DNA of 64,000 nucleotides from Butyrivibrio sp. Lineage in GTDB: Bacteria > Bacillota > Clostridia > Lachnospirales > Lachnospiraceae. The notes beneath the pieces were generated by a model. The model did not search any database. It had not been told where the DNA came from and saw only the letters and a program-made list of their open reading frames with translations. The DNA is taken from the NCBI GenBank assembly GCA_015056625.1, contig SVFY01000016.1, forward strand, positions 1 through 64,000, in the 5' to 3' direction. The position numbers and the translations under genes are program-made. Positions 25,256-33,900 of the stretch are shown one piece after another (position 1 is the stretch's first letter; every line of letters starts with the position of its first letter).

Positions 25256-27072
25256 TTTTTCTCCCTGTTTTTGCGCTTGCCAAAGCTCTCCATCACAAGA
25301 TCGCTCATATCCTGAAGATAATCAAGGCTTCTTTTCTTGTTCTGAGCTTTGACATTCTTTTTCTCTTTTTTTGTAAGATTCATGGTGTCGATGTCCTTAT
25401 CCTGACCCACATACCATGCTTTTGTAGAGCCTTCGCCCTTTATGTTGATGCGTCCGACATTCTCGAAAGAATCTGATGACTTCTTTTTATAAGGCCTCTC
25501 TGTCTTTTTAGAAGGAGCCTTATCAGACGATTTCTTGTAAAGAGCCTTCAGCTCATCAAGATCTCCAATATCTGACTTTTTAACATCAGGCTTTCTACGA
25601 GGTTTTCTATCATCTTCGCGTTTTCTGCGAGGTTTTCTGTCGTCTTCGCGCTTTCTGCGAGTTTTTCTGTCGTCATCACGACTTCTGCCCTCATCGCGCC
25701 TTCTGCGCTCAAGCCTCTCGCCGGTTCTTCTATATCTGTCACGCTTTGATTCTTTCTTTTCGAAAAGAACTAGCTCCTCAATATCAGAACCCATCTTGAG
25801 CTTCATGAATCCGGCAGCAAGCTGCTCTGCAGTGTACTCACCCTCTTCAACCTTTTGATTTATATACTCAAGAACTGAAGAAATGTCGCCATTTTCGATA
25901 ATATCAACAACTTCAGCAAATACCTTGGAAGACTTAACTCTCGTAATCTCCTTGGCATTTGGAACATGTCTTTCCTCAATCTTTGTGTGGCAGATCTTTT
26001 CGATCTCGCGAAGCTTGTACATCTCTCTTCCGCCAACCAAGGTAAAAGATTTGCCGCTCTTACCAGCACGTCCAGTACGTCCAATTCTGTGAACGTAGTA
26101 CTCGATATCCTCTGGTATATCGTAGTTGAATACAGCCTCAACGCCGCTCACATCAATACCTCTTGCAGCAACATCAGTTGCAATAAGGATATTGATCCTG
26201 CCGCTTCTAAAGAGATTCATTACAGTGTCACGCTGATTCTGTGACAAGTCTCCATGAAGTCCATCACAGAGATACCCTTTGCCCTTTAAGGACTCAGAGA
26301 GCTGGTCTACCATTCTCTTGGTGTTACAAAAGATAAGGCTCCTTGCTGGATTGTAGTAATCCATAAGGCGGGTAAGTACCTCTTCCTTCATCTTCTGAGG
26401 GACTCTGTAATATGCCTGTTCGATGGCAGCCACTGTGATCTCTCGGGGTGTCATCTTGATAAACTCAGCGTCGTTCTGATACTTCTTGGTAATATCCAAA
26501 ATGGGCTTTGGCATTGTAGCTGAGAAAAGAGCTGTCTGCCTCTCTTCTGGCATTCCCTGCAGGATAGTCTCAATATCCTCCCTAAAGCCCATGTCCAGCA
26601 TTTCATCTGCTTCATCAAGGACCAGAACCTTCACACTTTTAAGCTTCATAGTGTGTCTTCTCATGTGGTCCATTACTCTTCCTGGAGTTCCTACAACTAT
26701 CTGCACTCCATTTGAAAGAGCCTTGATCTGTCTTGAAATATCCTGTCCACCATATACAGCAAGGACCTTGATCCCTGACATATACTTGGCGAAATCTCTG
26801 ATATCATCAGCTGCCTGCATAGCAAGCTCTCTTGTAGGACAAAGAACTACTGCCTGCAGGTGCTTATTATCTGGATCCACCTTCTGAAGAAGTGGAATTC
26901 CAAAAGCTGCTGTTTTGCCCGTTCCGGTCTGGGCCTGACCAATGATGTCTTTTCCCTCCATCATTACAGGGATGGCAGCCTCCTGAATTGGGGACATGTT
27001 TTCAAATCCCATATCTGTGACTGCTCTGATGATTCTTTCATCAAGACCTGAGTCTTCGTATCTAATACTCAT
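25252..27072 (-). CDS. DEAD-box RNA helicase (CshA/DeaD type)
   Basis: ATP-dependent RNA helicase for ribosome assembly and mRNA turnover. Motifs appear in order: AQTGTGKT, PTRELA, DEAD, SAT, and HRIGRTGRAGKSG. The C-terminal tail after about residue 430 is very rich in Arg, Lys and Asp. It includes three tandem ten-residue units of the type RKPRRKREDD (DNA repeat at 25591-25680), followed by a segment with GRINIKGEGSTKAWYVG. The tail is likely an RNA-binding disordered region. It lies in an operon with ribosome- and RNA-related genes. Confidence 0.93.
   Translation of the reverse strand: MSIRYEDSGLDERIIRAVTDMGFENMSPIQEAAIPVMMEGKDIIGQAQTGTGKTAAFGIPLLQKVDPDNKHLQAVVLCPTRELAMQAADDIRDFAKYMSGIKVLAVYGGQDISRQIKALSNGVQIVVGTPGRVMDHMRRHTMKLKSVKVLVLDEADEMLDMGFREDIETILQGMPEERQTALFSATMPKPILDITKKYQNDAEFIKMTPREITVAAIEQAYYRVPQKMKEEVLTRLMDYYNPARSLIFCNTKRMVDQLSESLKGKGYLCDGLHGDLSQNQRDTVMNLFRSGRINILIATDVAARGIDVSGVEAVFNYDIPEDIEYYVHRIGRTGRAGKSGKSFTLVGGREMYKLREIEKICHTKIEERHVPNAKEITRVKSSKVFAEVVDIIENGDISSVLEYINQKVEEGEYTAEQLAAGFMKLKMGSDIEELVLFEKKESKRDRYRRTGERLERRRRDEGRSRDDDRKTRRKREDDRKPRRKREDDRKPRRKPDVKKSDIGDLDELKALYKKSSDKAPSKKTERPYKKKSSDSFENVGRINIKGEGSTKAWYVGQDKDIDTMNLTKKEKKNVKAQNKKRSLDYLQDMSDLVMESFGKRKNREKK
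25591..25680 (-). repeat. Three 30-bp tandem repeats in the helicase tail
   Basis: Units 25591-25620, 25621-25650 and 25651-25680 each encode a ten-residue basic/acidic module of the type RKPRRKREDD. The units differ at only a few positions, so copy number may vary by slippage without a frameshift. Confidence 0.85.
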
Positions 27073-27108
27073 AAAACCTATATCTTTCTAAAAAACAAAA
27101 AACGCCAA

Positions 27109-27660
27109 TTACATTGATGCGCCGGCCATTACATCCTTGTTCTTAATGAGATAATCAATAAGAGAAATAATTGTAAGCGCCAGTGCTATCCACATGATCA
27201 CCTGTGTGACAATGTCGATCCATGGAAGGATGTCACCAAGGTTTGCAATCATAAGGATTACCATGATCATCTGGAAGGTTGTCTTAAACTTGCCCCAGTA
27301 GCTTGCTGCAATAACCTTTCCATTGTCTGCAGCAATTAGTCTGAAGCCACTAATTGTGAACTCTCTTGCAATGATGATAACTACGATCCATGATGGGATC
27401 CTGCCAAGTTCAATGAGGCAGATCATCGCGCTGCAAACAAGGAGCTTGTCAGCGAGAGGGTCCATAAACTTACCAAAGTCAGTTATAAGGTTATACTTTC
27501 TGGCAATCTTGCCATCAAGCATGTCGGTTAAGCTGGCAACAACAAAGATCACCAGAGCTGTCCACTTAAATGCCTCATTGCCTGGACTCAAAAGAAGAAA
27601 TGCTACAAAAAAAGGAATCAGAATAACTCTTAGTACTGTAAGTTTGTTAGGTAAATTCAT
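27109..27660 (-). CDS. pgsA: CDP-diacylglycerol-glycerol-3-phosphate 3-phosphatidyltransferase
   Basis: Makes phosphatidylglycerol phosphate, the precursor of anionic phospholipids. It is an integral membrane protein of 183 aa with several helices. The CDP-alcohol phosphotransferase signature is visible as DMLDGKIAR followed by TDFGKFMDPLADK. It overlaps the rimO stop by 4 bp, which implies coupled translation. Confidence 0.94.
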   Translation of the reverse strand: MNLPNKLTVLRVILIPFFVAFLLLSPGNEAFKWTALVIFVVASLTDMLDGKIARKYNLITDFGKFMDPLADKLLVCSAMICLIELGRIPSWIVVIIIAREFTISGFRLIAADNGKVIAASYWGKFKTTFQMIMVILMIANLGDILPWIDIVTQVIMWIALALTIISLIDYLIKNKDVMAGASM

Positions 27661-29012
27661 GATATTTCCTCCCCTATAAGATCATATTCATTTGAACCTG
27701 TTATAAGAACCTTGACGTAATCGCCAGTCATTAGTTCTCTTTGCATTCCTGTTATGAACAGATACCCGTCAATATCCGGAGCATCCTTGTAGGTCCTTGC
27801 TACATAAGTAAGGCCGTCATCATCATCTGCATCTGTGACTCTGCCTTCTATCACAGCATCCACAGTCTTTCCTATCATATCTTTTGCTGCCTCAAAGGCT
27901 ATTCCCTGCTGAAGCTTCATCAGCTGATTCCGGCGCATTGTCTTGGTCCTTTCGGAAACCTGACCTTCCATTGTAGCAGCCGGTGTATCCTCTTCCTGGG
28001 AATAAGTAAACACCCCAAGTCTGTCAAACCGAAGATCTCTTACAAGCTCCATAGTCTGCTTGTGGTCTGCAGCAGTTTCTCCTGGGAAGCCGCTTATAAG
28101 GGTGGTCCTTAGGCAGATATCAGGTATCTCTTCCCTAAGGTGCTTAACAAGCTGACGTATCTCAGCATTATTGGTCCTTCGTCCCATTCTCTTAAGTACA
28201 TCATCAGATCCAGACTGTATAGGCAAATCCAGATAATTGCATATCTTGGGTTCTGACTTCATGCACTCAATGAGCTCATCATTTATTTCTTCCGGATAAC
28301 AGTACAGCACTCTTATCCATCTAAAGCCTTCAATCTCGCACAGTTTGTGAAGCAAATCTGGAAGAAACTTTTTCCCATAAAGATCTGTTCCGTAAAGCGT
28401 AGTCTCCTGAGCTACCACAAGAAGCTCTGACACTCCGTTTTCCGCAAGAGCCCTGGCCTCTTTAAGAAGCTCCTCCATGGGAACGCTTCTGTACTTACCT
28501 CTTACCTTAGGGATGATGCAATAAGTGCAGTGCTTGTCGCACCCTTCAGCGATCTTTAGGTAGTTAAAAAGACCTCCTGTGGTCATGACTCTCTTAAAGC
28601 CGCCATGAACATCTTTGTCCACATCATCGAAGTAATTCTTATGATGAAAAGAGCTATTACCTGCCGCAGTCTCCTCGATTGCCTCCACGATCTTGTCTGT
28701 GGAAGTAACTCCAAGGATCTGATCAACCTCTGGAATTTCTTTTTCAACCTGTTCCTGATAGCGCTGGCCAAGGCATCCTGTGATAATAAGAGCCTTGAGC
28801 TGACCAGATGCGCGGCGCTCAGCAAGCTCTAAAATAGTGTTAATGCTCTCCTGAGCCGCATCACCAATAAAGCAGCAGGTGTTTACAACTGCTGCTTCTG
28901 CTAATTCCTCATCATCTGTAAAGCTGTGACCGTGCTGGGCAAGAAGCCCAAGCATTACCTCGGTATCAACTCTGTTTTTGTCACATCCAAGTGACACAAA
29001 TAAAATCTTCAT
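27657..29012 (-). CDS. rimO: RimO, ribosomal protein uS12 methylthiotransferase
   Basis: Radical-SAM enzyme that adds a methylthio group to an aspartate of ribosomal protein S12. The N-terminal UPF0004 domain has its iron-sulfur cysteines at 10, 46 and 80. The radical-SAM motif CDKHCTYC has Cys at 158, 162 and 165. A C-terminal TRAM domain begins around residue 375. The opening FVSLGCDKNRVDTE is typical of RimO rather than MiaB. It starts 3 bases after the rpoZ stop. Confidence 0.95.
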   Translation of the reverse strand: MKILFVSLGCDKNRVDTEVMLGLLAQHGHSFTDDEELAEAAVVNTCCFIGDAAQESINTILELAERRASGQLKALIITGCLGQRYQEQVEKEIPEVDQILGVTSTDKIVEAIEETAAGNSSFHHKNYFDDVDKDVHGGFKRVMTTGGLFNYLKIAEGCDKHCTYCIIPKVRGKYRSVPMEELLKEARALAENGVSELLVVAQETTLYGTDLYGKKFLPDLLHKLCEIEGFRWIRVLYCYPEEINDELIECMKSEPKICNYLDLPIQSGSDDVLKRMGRRTNNAEIRQLVKHLREEIPDICLRTTLISGFPGETAADHKQTMELVRDLRFDRLGVFTYSQEEDTPAATMEGQVSERTKTMRRNQLMKLQQGIAFEAAKDMIGKTVDAVIEGRVTDADDDDGLTYVARTYKDAPDIDGYLFITGMQRELMTGDYVKVLITGSNEYDLIGEEIS

Positions 29013-29015
29013 ATA

Positions 29016-29312
29016 TTAGTTCTCTTGTGTTTCAGCCTCTGGATTCTCAGCTAAAGCCTGTGCAGCAAGAGCTTCTTTTTCCTCATCTGTAAGGATACGG
29101 AGCTGACCCTGATTCATCTCGTCAACAGCGATTGAAAGGGGCTTCTGCTTGTCCTTAACTCTTACCATAGGCTCGTCGCCTGCGATGAGCTGTCTTGCTC
29201 TCTTGGCAGTAGCCATAACTACTGAATATCTGGAGTTGATAACTGGCTGTTCGCCCTCTTCAACTTCCTTGTTTACTACATTCATAAGGTCTACATAAGA
29301 AGGATGTATCAT
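29016..29312 (-). CDS. rpoZ: RNA polymerase omega subunit
   Basis: Small RNA polymerase subunit that helps fold and hold the beta-prime subunit. The omega core is visible in NSRYSVVMATAKRARQL, then KPLSIAVDEMNQGQL. A C-terminal acidic tail extends it to 98 aa. It lies between gmk and rimO, the normal order gmk-rpoZ in Firmicutes. Confidence 0.92.
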   Translation of the reverse strand: MIHPSYVDLMNVVNKEVEEGEQPVINSRYSVVMATAKRARQLIAGDEPMVRVKDKQKPLSIAVDEMNQGQLRILTDEEKEALAAQALAENPEAETQEN

Positions 29313-29362
29313 TTATTTATTTCCTTTCCTGCGAATATATCGCAATTCAAGCTCAAAAGCGA

Positions 29363-29995
29363 TTATAACTCATTAAGCTCATTTCTGATAGTGTTTATAA
29401 AATCAAGATTTCTTGAAGGTGCCATGTGGGCAGCTGATATAATATCGTGCACCTGTTCTACACACTCATCAAGATCATCATTGACAACAATGTAGTCGTA
29501 TTTTTCAATACCTACTGACTCTTCTTTGGCTCTTTTAAGCCTCTGGGCTATTACTTCTTCTGTCTCTGTCCCTCTGCCGGTAAGTCGCTTTTTAAGCTCC
29601 ATCGCAGAAGGCGGCATTATGAAAAGAAGTACTGCCTCAGGATACTGCTCTTTTATCTGAAGAGCTCCCTGTATCTCTATCTCAAGGATCACATCCTTAC
29701 CAGCATCAAGCTGGTCCTCAACAAACTTCCTGGGAGTTCCATAGTAATGATCAACATAGCCTGCATGCTCTATAAGGCCGTTTTCTTTAATGAGTTTTTC
29801 AAACTCTTCATTACTTACGAAGAAGTACTCTCTTCCATTTACCTCGCCAGGTCTAGGGTTTCTGGTTGTTGCTGAAACTGAAAGGGCATACTTGTCATAC
29901 TTGGCCGTCAGAGCCTTCATGACTGTTCCCTTGCCTGCTCCGGAAAATCCTGATACTACTATGATAATACCTTTTTGGTTTAACTGTTTACTCAA
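29363..29995 (-). CDS. gmk: Guanylate kinase
   Basis: Phosphorylates GMP to GDP with ATP. The P-loop GFSGAGKGT is at residues 16-24. The GMP-binding region has SATTRNPRPGEVNGREYFFV, and the lid arginines lie in RLTGRGTETEEVIAQRL. Length is 210 aa, typical. The start overlaps the yicC stop by 8 bp. Confidence 0.96.
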   Translation of the reverse strand: MSKQLNQKGIIIVVSGFSGAGKGTVMKALTAKYDKYALSVSATTRNPRPGEVNGREYFFVSNEEFEKLIKENGLIEHAGYVDHYYGTPRKFVEDQLDAGKDVILEIEIQGALQIKEQYPEAVLLFIMPPSAMELKKRLTGRGTETEEVIAQRLKRAKEESVGIEKYDYIVVNDDLDECVEQVHDIISAAHMAPSRNLDFINTIRNELNEL

Positions 29996-30875
29996 TGTTC
30001 TGTATCTGCTCCCTAACCTTTTCGATGTCAGTCTTTAGGGCAATTCCTCTGTCAGATATCTTAAGATCTGTGGACTTACTAAGGATCGTATTGGCCTCTC
30101 TGTTCATCTCCTGAGCAAGGAAGTCAAGCTTTCTGCCGATTCCATCCTTGTCATCGCCAACCTTAAGCGCTTCCCTGGTTGCCTCAATATGACTGCGAAG
30201 TCTTGTAAGCTCCTCGTCAACACATACCTTGTCTGCATAGAGAGTAACTTCCATTGCAAGGCGGTTTTCATCGATCTGCTTGTCCTCTAAAAGATCCTGA
30301 ATCCTTTCCCTTAGCTTGCCCTTGTACTCCTCAATGATCTGTGGAGACCTCTCTGTTATATACTCAACGTTTTCAAGCATACCAGAGAGTTTTTCTGTAA
30401 GGTCCGCAGAAAGGAACTCACCCTCTCTTTTTCTGGACTCTAAAAACTGTTCTCCAGCAAGGTCAAGAGCCTTTTTGATACCACTCCAAACCTCTTCTTC
30501 ATCCAGTTCTTCCTCTTCCATAGTGAAGACTTCCGGGAATCTGGATAAAACAGATATTCTCACATCATTATCAAGGCCAAAATCATCAGACATCTCCTTA
30601 AGGAAGTTATAATATTCCTGAGCAATTGCCTTATTGTATTTTACCTTGGATTCCGACTCTGAAAAATCCTCGTAGCTGATATAAACATCAACCTTGCCAC
30701 GTTTCATATAGGATTTGAGTTCTGAACGTATGGCAGATTCAAATGCGTTGAACTTCTTGGGCATCTTGATATTGATGTCCAGATACCTGTTATTAACTGA
30801 CTTAAGCTCAACTATATACTTGCGCTCACCTTCTGTAATCTCACTTCTGCCGAAACCAGTCATACTGCAGACCAT
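29988..30875 (-). CDS. yicC: YicC/YloC-family endoribonuclease
   Basis: Family of endoribonucleases linked to sRNA decay in E. coli and to rRNA or mRNA processing. The N-terminal signature SMTGFGRSEI is followed by ELKSVNNRYLDI; the C-terminal DUF1732 region has GRKLDFLAQEMNREANTILSKS. The start at 30875 follows GGGGGA by 8 bases. An upstream in-frame start at 30914 lies ahead of this site, inside the predicted leader. It is the first gene of the operon yicC-gmk-rpoZ-rimO-pgsA-helicase-channel. Usual remA between yicC and gmk is absent here. Confidence 0.92.
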   Translation of the reverse strand: MVCSMTGFGRSEITEGERKYIVELKSVNNRYLDINIKMPKKFNAFESAIRSELKSYMKRGKVDVYISYEDFSESESKVKYNKAIAQEYYNFLKEMSDDFGLDNDVRISVLSRFPEVFTMEEEELDEEEVWSGIKKALDLAGEQFLESRKREGEFLSADLTEKLSGMLENVEYITERSPQIIEEYKGKLRERIQDLLEDKQIDENRLAMEVTLYADKVCVDEELTRLRSHIEATREALKVGDDKDGIGRKLDFLAQEMNREANTILSKSTDLKISDRGIALKTDIEKVREQIQNIE

Positions 30876-30917
30876 TACATGAATCCCCCTTGTTTTTGGG
30901 CTAAATTTACACAAGTC

Positions 30918-30946
30918 ATTATAATATAACGTCAGGTGACGGTCAA
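30918..30946 (-). promoter_or_regulatory. Promoter of the yicC-gmk-rpoZ operon
   Basis: On the minus strand, TTGACC (30941-30946) and TATAAT (30918-30923) have a 17-bp spacer. The predicted start is about 30911. Confidence 0.78.
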
Positions 30947-30950
30947 TGTC

Positions 30951-30983
30951 AATAGTGCTCCGGTCATATGCCGGAGCTCTATT
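30951..30983 (-). terminator. Hairpin between the giant gene and the yicC promoter
   Basis: A GCTCCGG/CCGGAGC stem with a seven-base loop extends outward through a one-base mismatch to AATAG/CTATT. No U-tract follows on either strand. It may end the giant gene's transcript in a factor-assisted way, or only stabilise its 3' end. Confidence 0.45.
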
Positions 30984-30997
30984 GCAGAATTATAAAT

Positions 30998-33900
30998 TTA
31001 CTTCTCCTTCAACATTTCCTTATGCTCAGCTGTCATATCTTTAGTCTTAATATAGTCGCCCAGCGCTGTATCTTTATACTTACTCAATGTTGACAGATTC
31101 AGAACAAGAGCGGAAAGGTTTGGAGCGAATGTGTCTCTGTAAACCTTATTTCCCCATTTATCAACATCACCTCCAAGTGGATCGTGCAAAGGTCCTTTCT
31201 TGGTCACATGATATTCCTTGGTAAAAATAGCTTCGGCCAGCGCACAAACACTATGAATAGCATCAAACAAAGCATCAACCTTAGGGTTCATCTTAAGATA
31301 GAGCTTAAAAGAATCTGAATTATTTTTAAGCGTATTCAAGGCAAGAGACTTGTCGGACGTATTCATGTAATGTGTATACGTATCATTTTTTACCAATTTC
31401 ATAACAAAAGCTTCAATCTTTTTAGAATAGCTGATGAAGCCTTTGCCTTCTGTATTAGCTTCCATTATATCGTTGGATTCTTCATCTGTTGGCATTGGAG
31501 GCAGTTCAATATTATCAAAGATTTTAGGCACCTCTTCTGCCAGGAAATTATCTATCTTTTCCTGATCATTATTCTGCCACGCCTTGATATAGTCTAAATT
31601 AGCTCTCTGATTCTTCTTGTCTTTTTCAGTGAGAGGCTGAAGGTCCTCATCATACTCAACAAATTTAAACGGCAAGCTTAAATCTCTTTCAAGGCTACCA
31701 GAACCTTTAAATTTGATCTTGCTGCCTTTTTCATTTTTCATATCAAGAAACTTCTGAAATTCAGCCCGTGCCAGAGGATCTTTTCCTTCAGGAATGTTAC
31801 TTTTTCTTATCATTTTTAATACTTTATAGCTGTCCTTTGTAAACTTAGGGTCAGCTTCATGGTATTTTTTAAACTCCTTGTCCTCATTACTCTCCTTATC
31901 CAAATAACTGTTTTTCGGATTAGCCTCTATTACTTTATCCAATGCCTCTGAATAACCACCTATTTGAGATTTAAGAAAGATGGTAAAGTTATCATCATAT
32001 TTTTTAGTTTCCTTTTCTGATGACTTGCATTCCATGATTATCTTTGGACCTTTTTGTTCAAGATTTACACGGTAATTGATCCTTAAGTAATTTGTGGTCA
32101 TAACAGACAGAAAGGTAACAGGAGTCTGAATTGCATTAATATCTGCATCTTTGGTTGCAATTTCTTTGGCAAATTTACTTTCTTTGATAAGATTTTCAAG
32201 AGCTATATGCTTTCTGAAAAAATCTATCCACTTTTCTGGATCCTGCATAAACTCATTTTCAATCCAGTTGCCAAACCATTTATCCCCTGCATTTTTAGGT
32301 GGCATAGGAAGCTTGATCCCGGAATAAATATTGGGGATTTCCTGGGATATGATTTCATTCAGCTTTTCATTATTCCCTTTTTCAAAAGCAGTTAAAACTT
32401 CCTTATTCCACTGGTGATTCTCATAATCCTCCTGAGATATTGGTTTATTTTTCAGATCGTAATGCACTTTTCTAAGCAGCGCCCCCGGAATCCTGGATAT
32501 GTCATCCGAAGCATTGCTACCGGTCAATTTTATTTTTCCTTTTTTAACTGCTTTGTTATGGATCTTTAAAAGTTCAGGGTTAAGCTGTGTGCTGTAAACA
32601 GCATTGTAAGCCTTATACACATTAAATGCCGGCTTGGTCAACCTGTCATTCTTTTTGCAAAACTCAGCATATTCCTTCTCAATGTCGGCTTCCTTTGGCA
32701 GCTTAAACTTTACTCCCTTTCGTGGCTCTTTCCTCTCTTTTTCTAATCTTTCCTTGTTCTGCTGTTCGATGAAGGCAAAGAAATCGTCTTTCTCTTCATC
32801 TTTTTCTTTTTCAACACTACCGGTGGACTTGTCAATATACCTGCTGTCCGGAAAATCTTTCTTATAATCCTGCAGGAACATTGCATATGTACCAATAGAC
32901 GGCACAAGCTTGTTCTTTTCCTGTTCTTCCTCATAATTCTTCGGATAAATAAGTTCCTTGGATTTATCATGCACTTTCTTTCCCGTGAAGCCATATTTCG
33001 AAGTAAAGAACAAAGTTATTAGATTGTTCATGGATCCAACAGCCATAAGCGCCTTATCAAGTTCAGGATGCTCCTTTAAGAATGGATTAACTGCATCCCC
33101 ATGCTCCGTGGCAAGGTTTGATATGAGAACAATTTTTTTCATCTCAAACAAAAACTCAGTTGCTTTGTCAGAATCCATTATCTTCTCAAACCAGTTGTTG
33201 AATATTTCCTTTGCTTTCAAGGCGGCAGCTTTCTGTTTCTTTGGATCCATAAGGTCTTTTGCGATGTCATCCGGGATATCAGGAATACTGATATTTTTTA
33301 ACATCTTTGGAAGCTCTTCTTTTATCATCTCTTCTCTGAGCTTCACATCATCTTTGGTCCAGGCCTTCACCCATTTTTTATTAAAGGCATGATTTTCCTT
33401 ATCTTCCTTAGAAACAGGAACTCCATTCTTGTCATAATTTACAAAACGAAGGAGAGCACCGCAGGCTCTGCTGAAATTTGCGTTACTAGTACTCTTAAAC
33501 TTTATTTTATCTTTAGCCTTACTAAAACGGCTTACAAGCTCAGGATTCTCGATACTATCTGTAACCTTCTGAACTTTTTTGTAGTAGTCATAGGCTTTTT
33601 CAGTGAAATATTCAGGGTTTAATTTCTTAAGCCTTGCATACTCCTTAGCCCTGTCCTCTTTTGTCTCAAGTACGGGGCCTTCGTTTATTATATTAATGCT
33701 GTTAAGGTTCTCTTCCTCCTCATTTATGATTATTCTGTTGAGGTTCTCTTCCTTCTTTTTCTCCTTTGCTGCTTTTTTATTGATTTCCTTGTATTTTGTA
33801 CCTTTGTCTATCGATTCCTCCAGAAAAGCTCCCATCATCATATCATAGTTGACATTTTTAAACACAAGTTCCTTTTCTGGAATAACTTTACTGTCACCGA

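Noticed and set aside
25591..25680. CRISPR-like repeats
   Set aside because: Units are directly adjacent without spacers and lie in the helicase reading frame.
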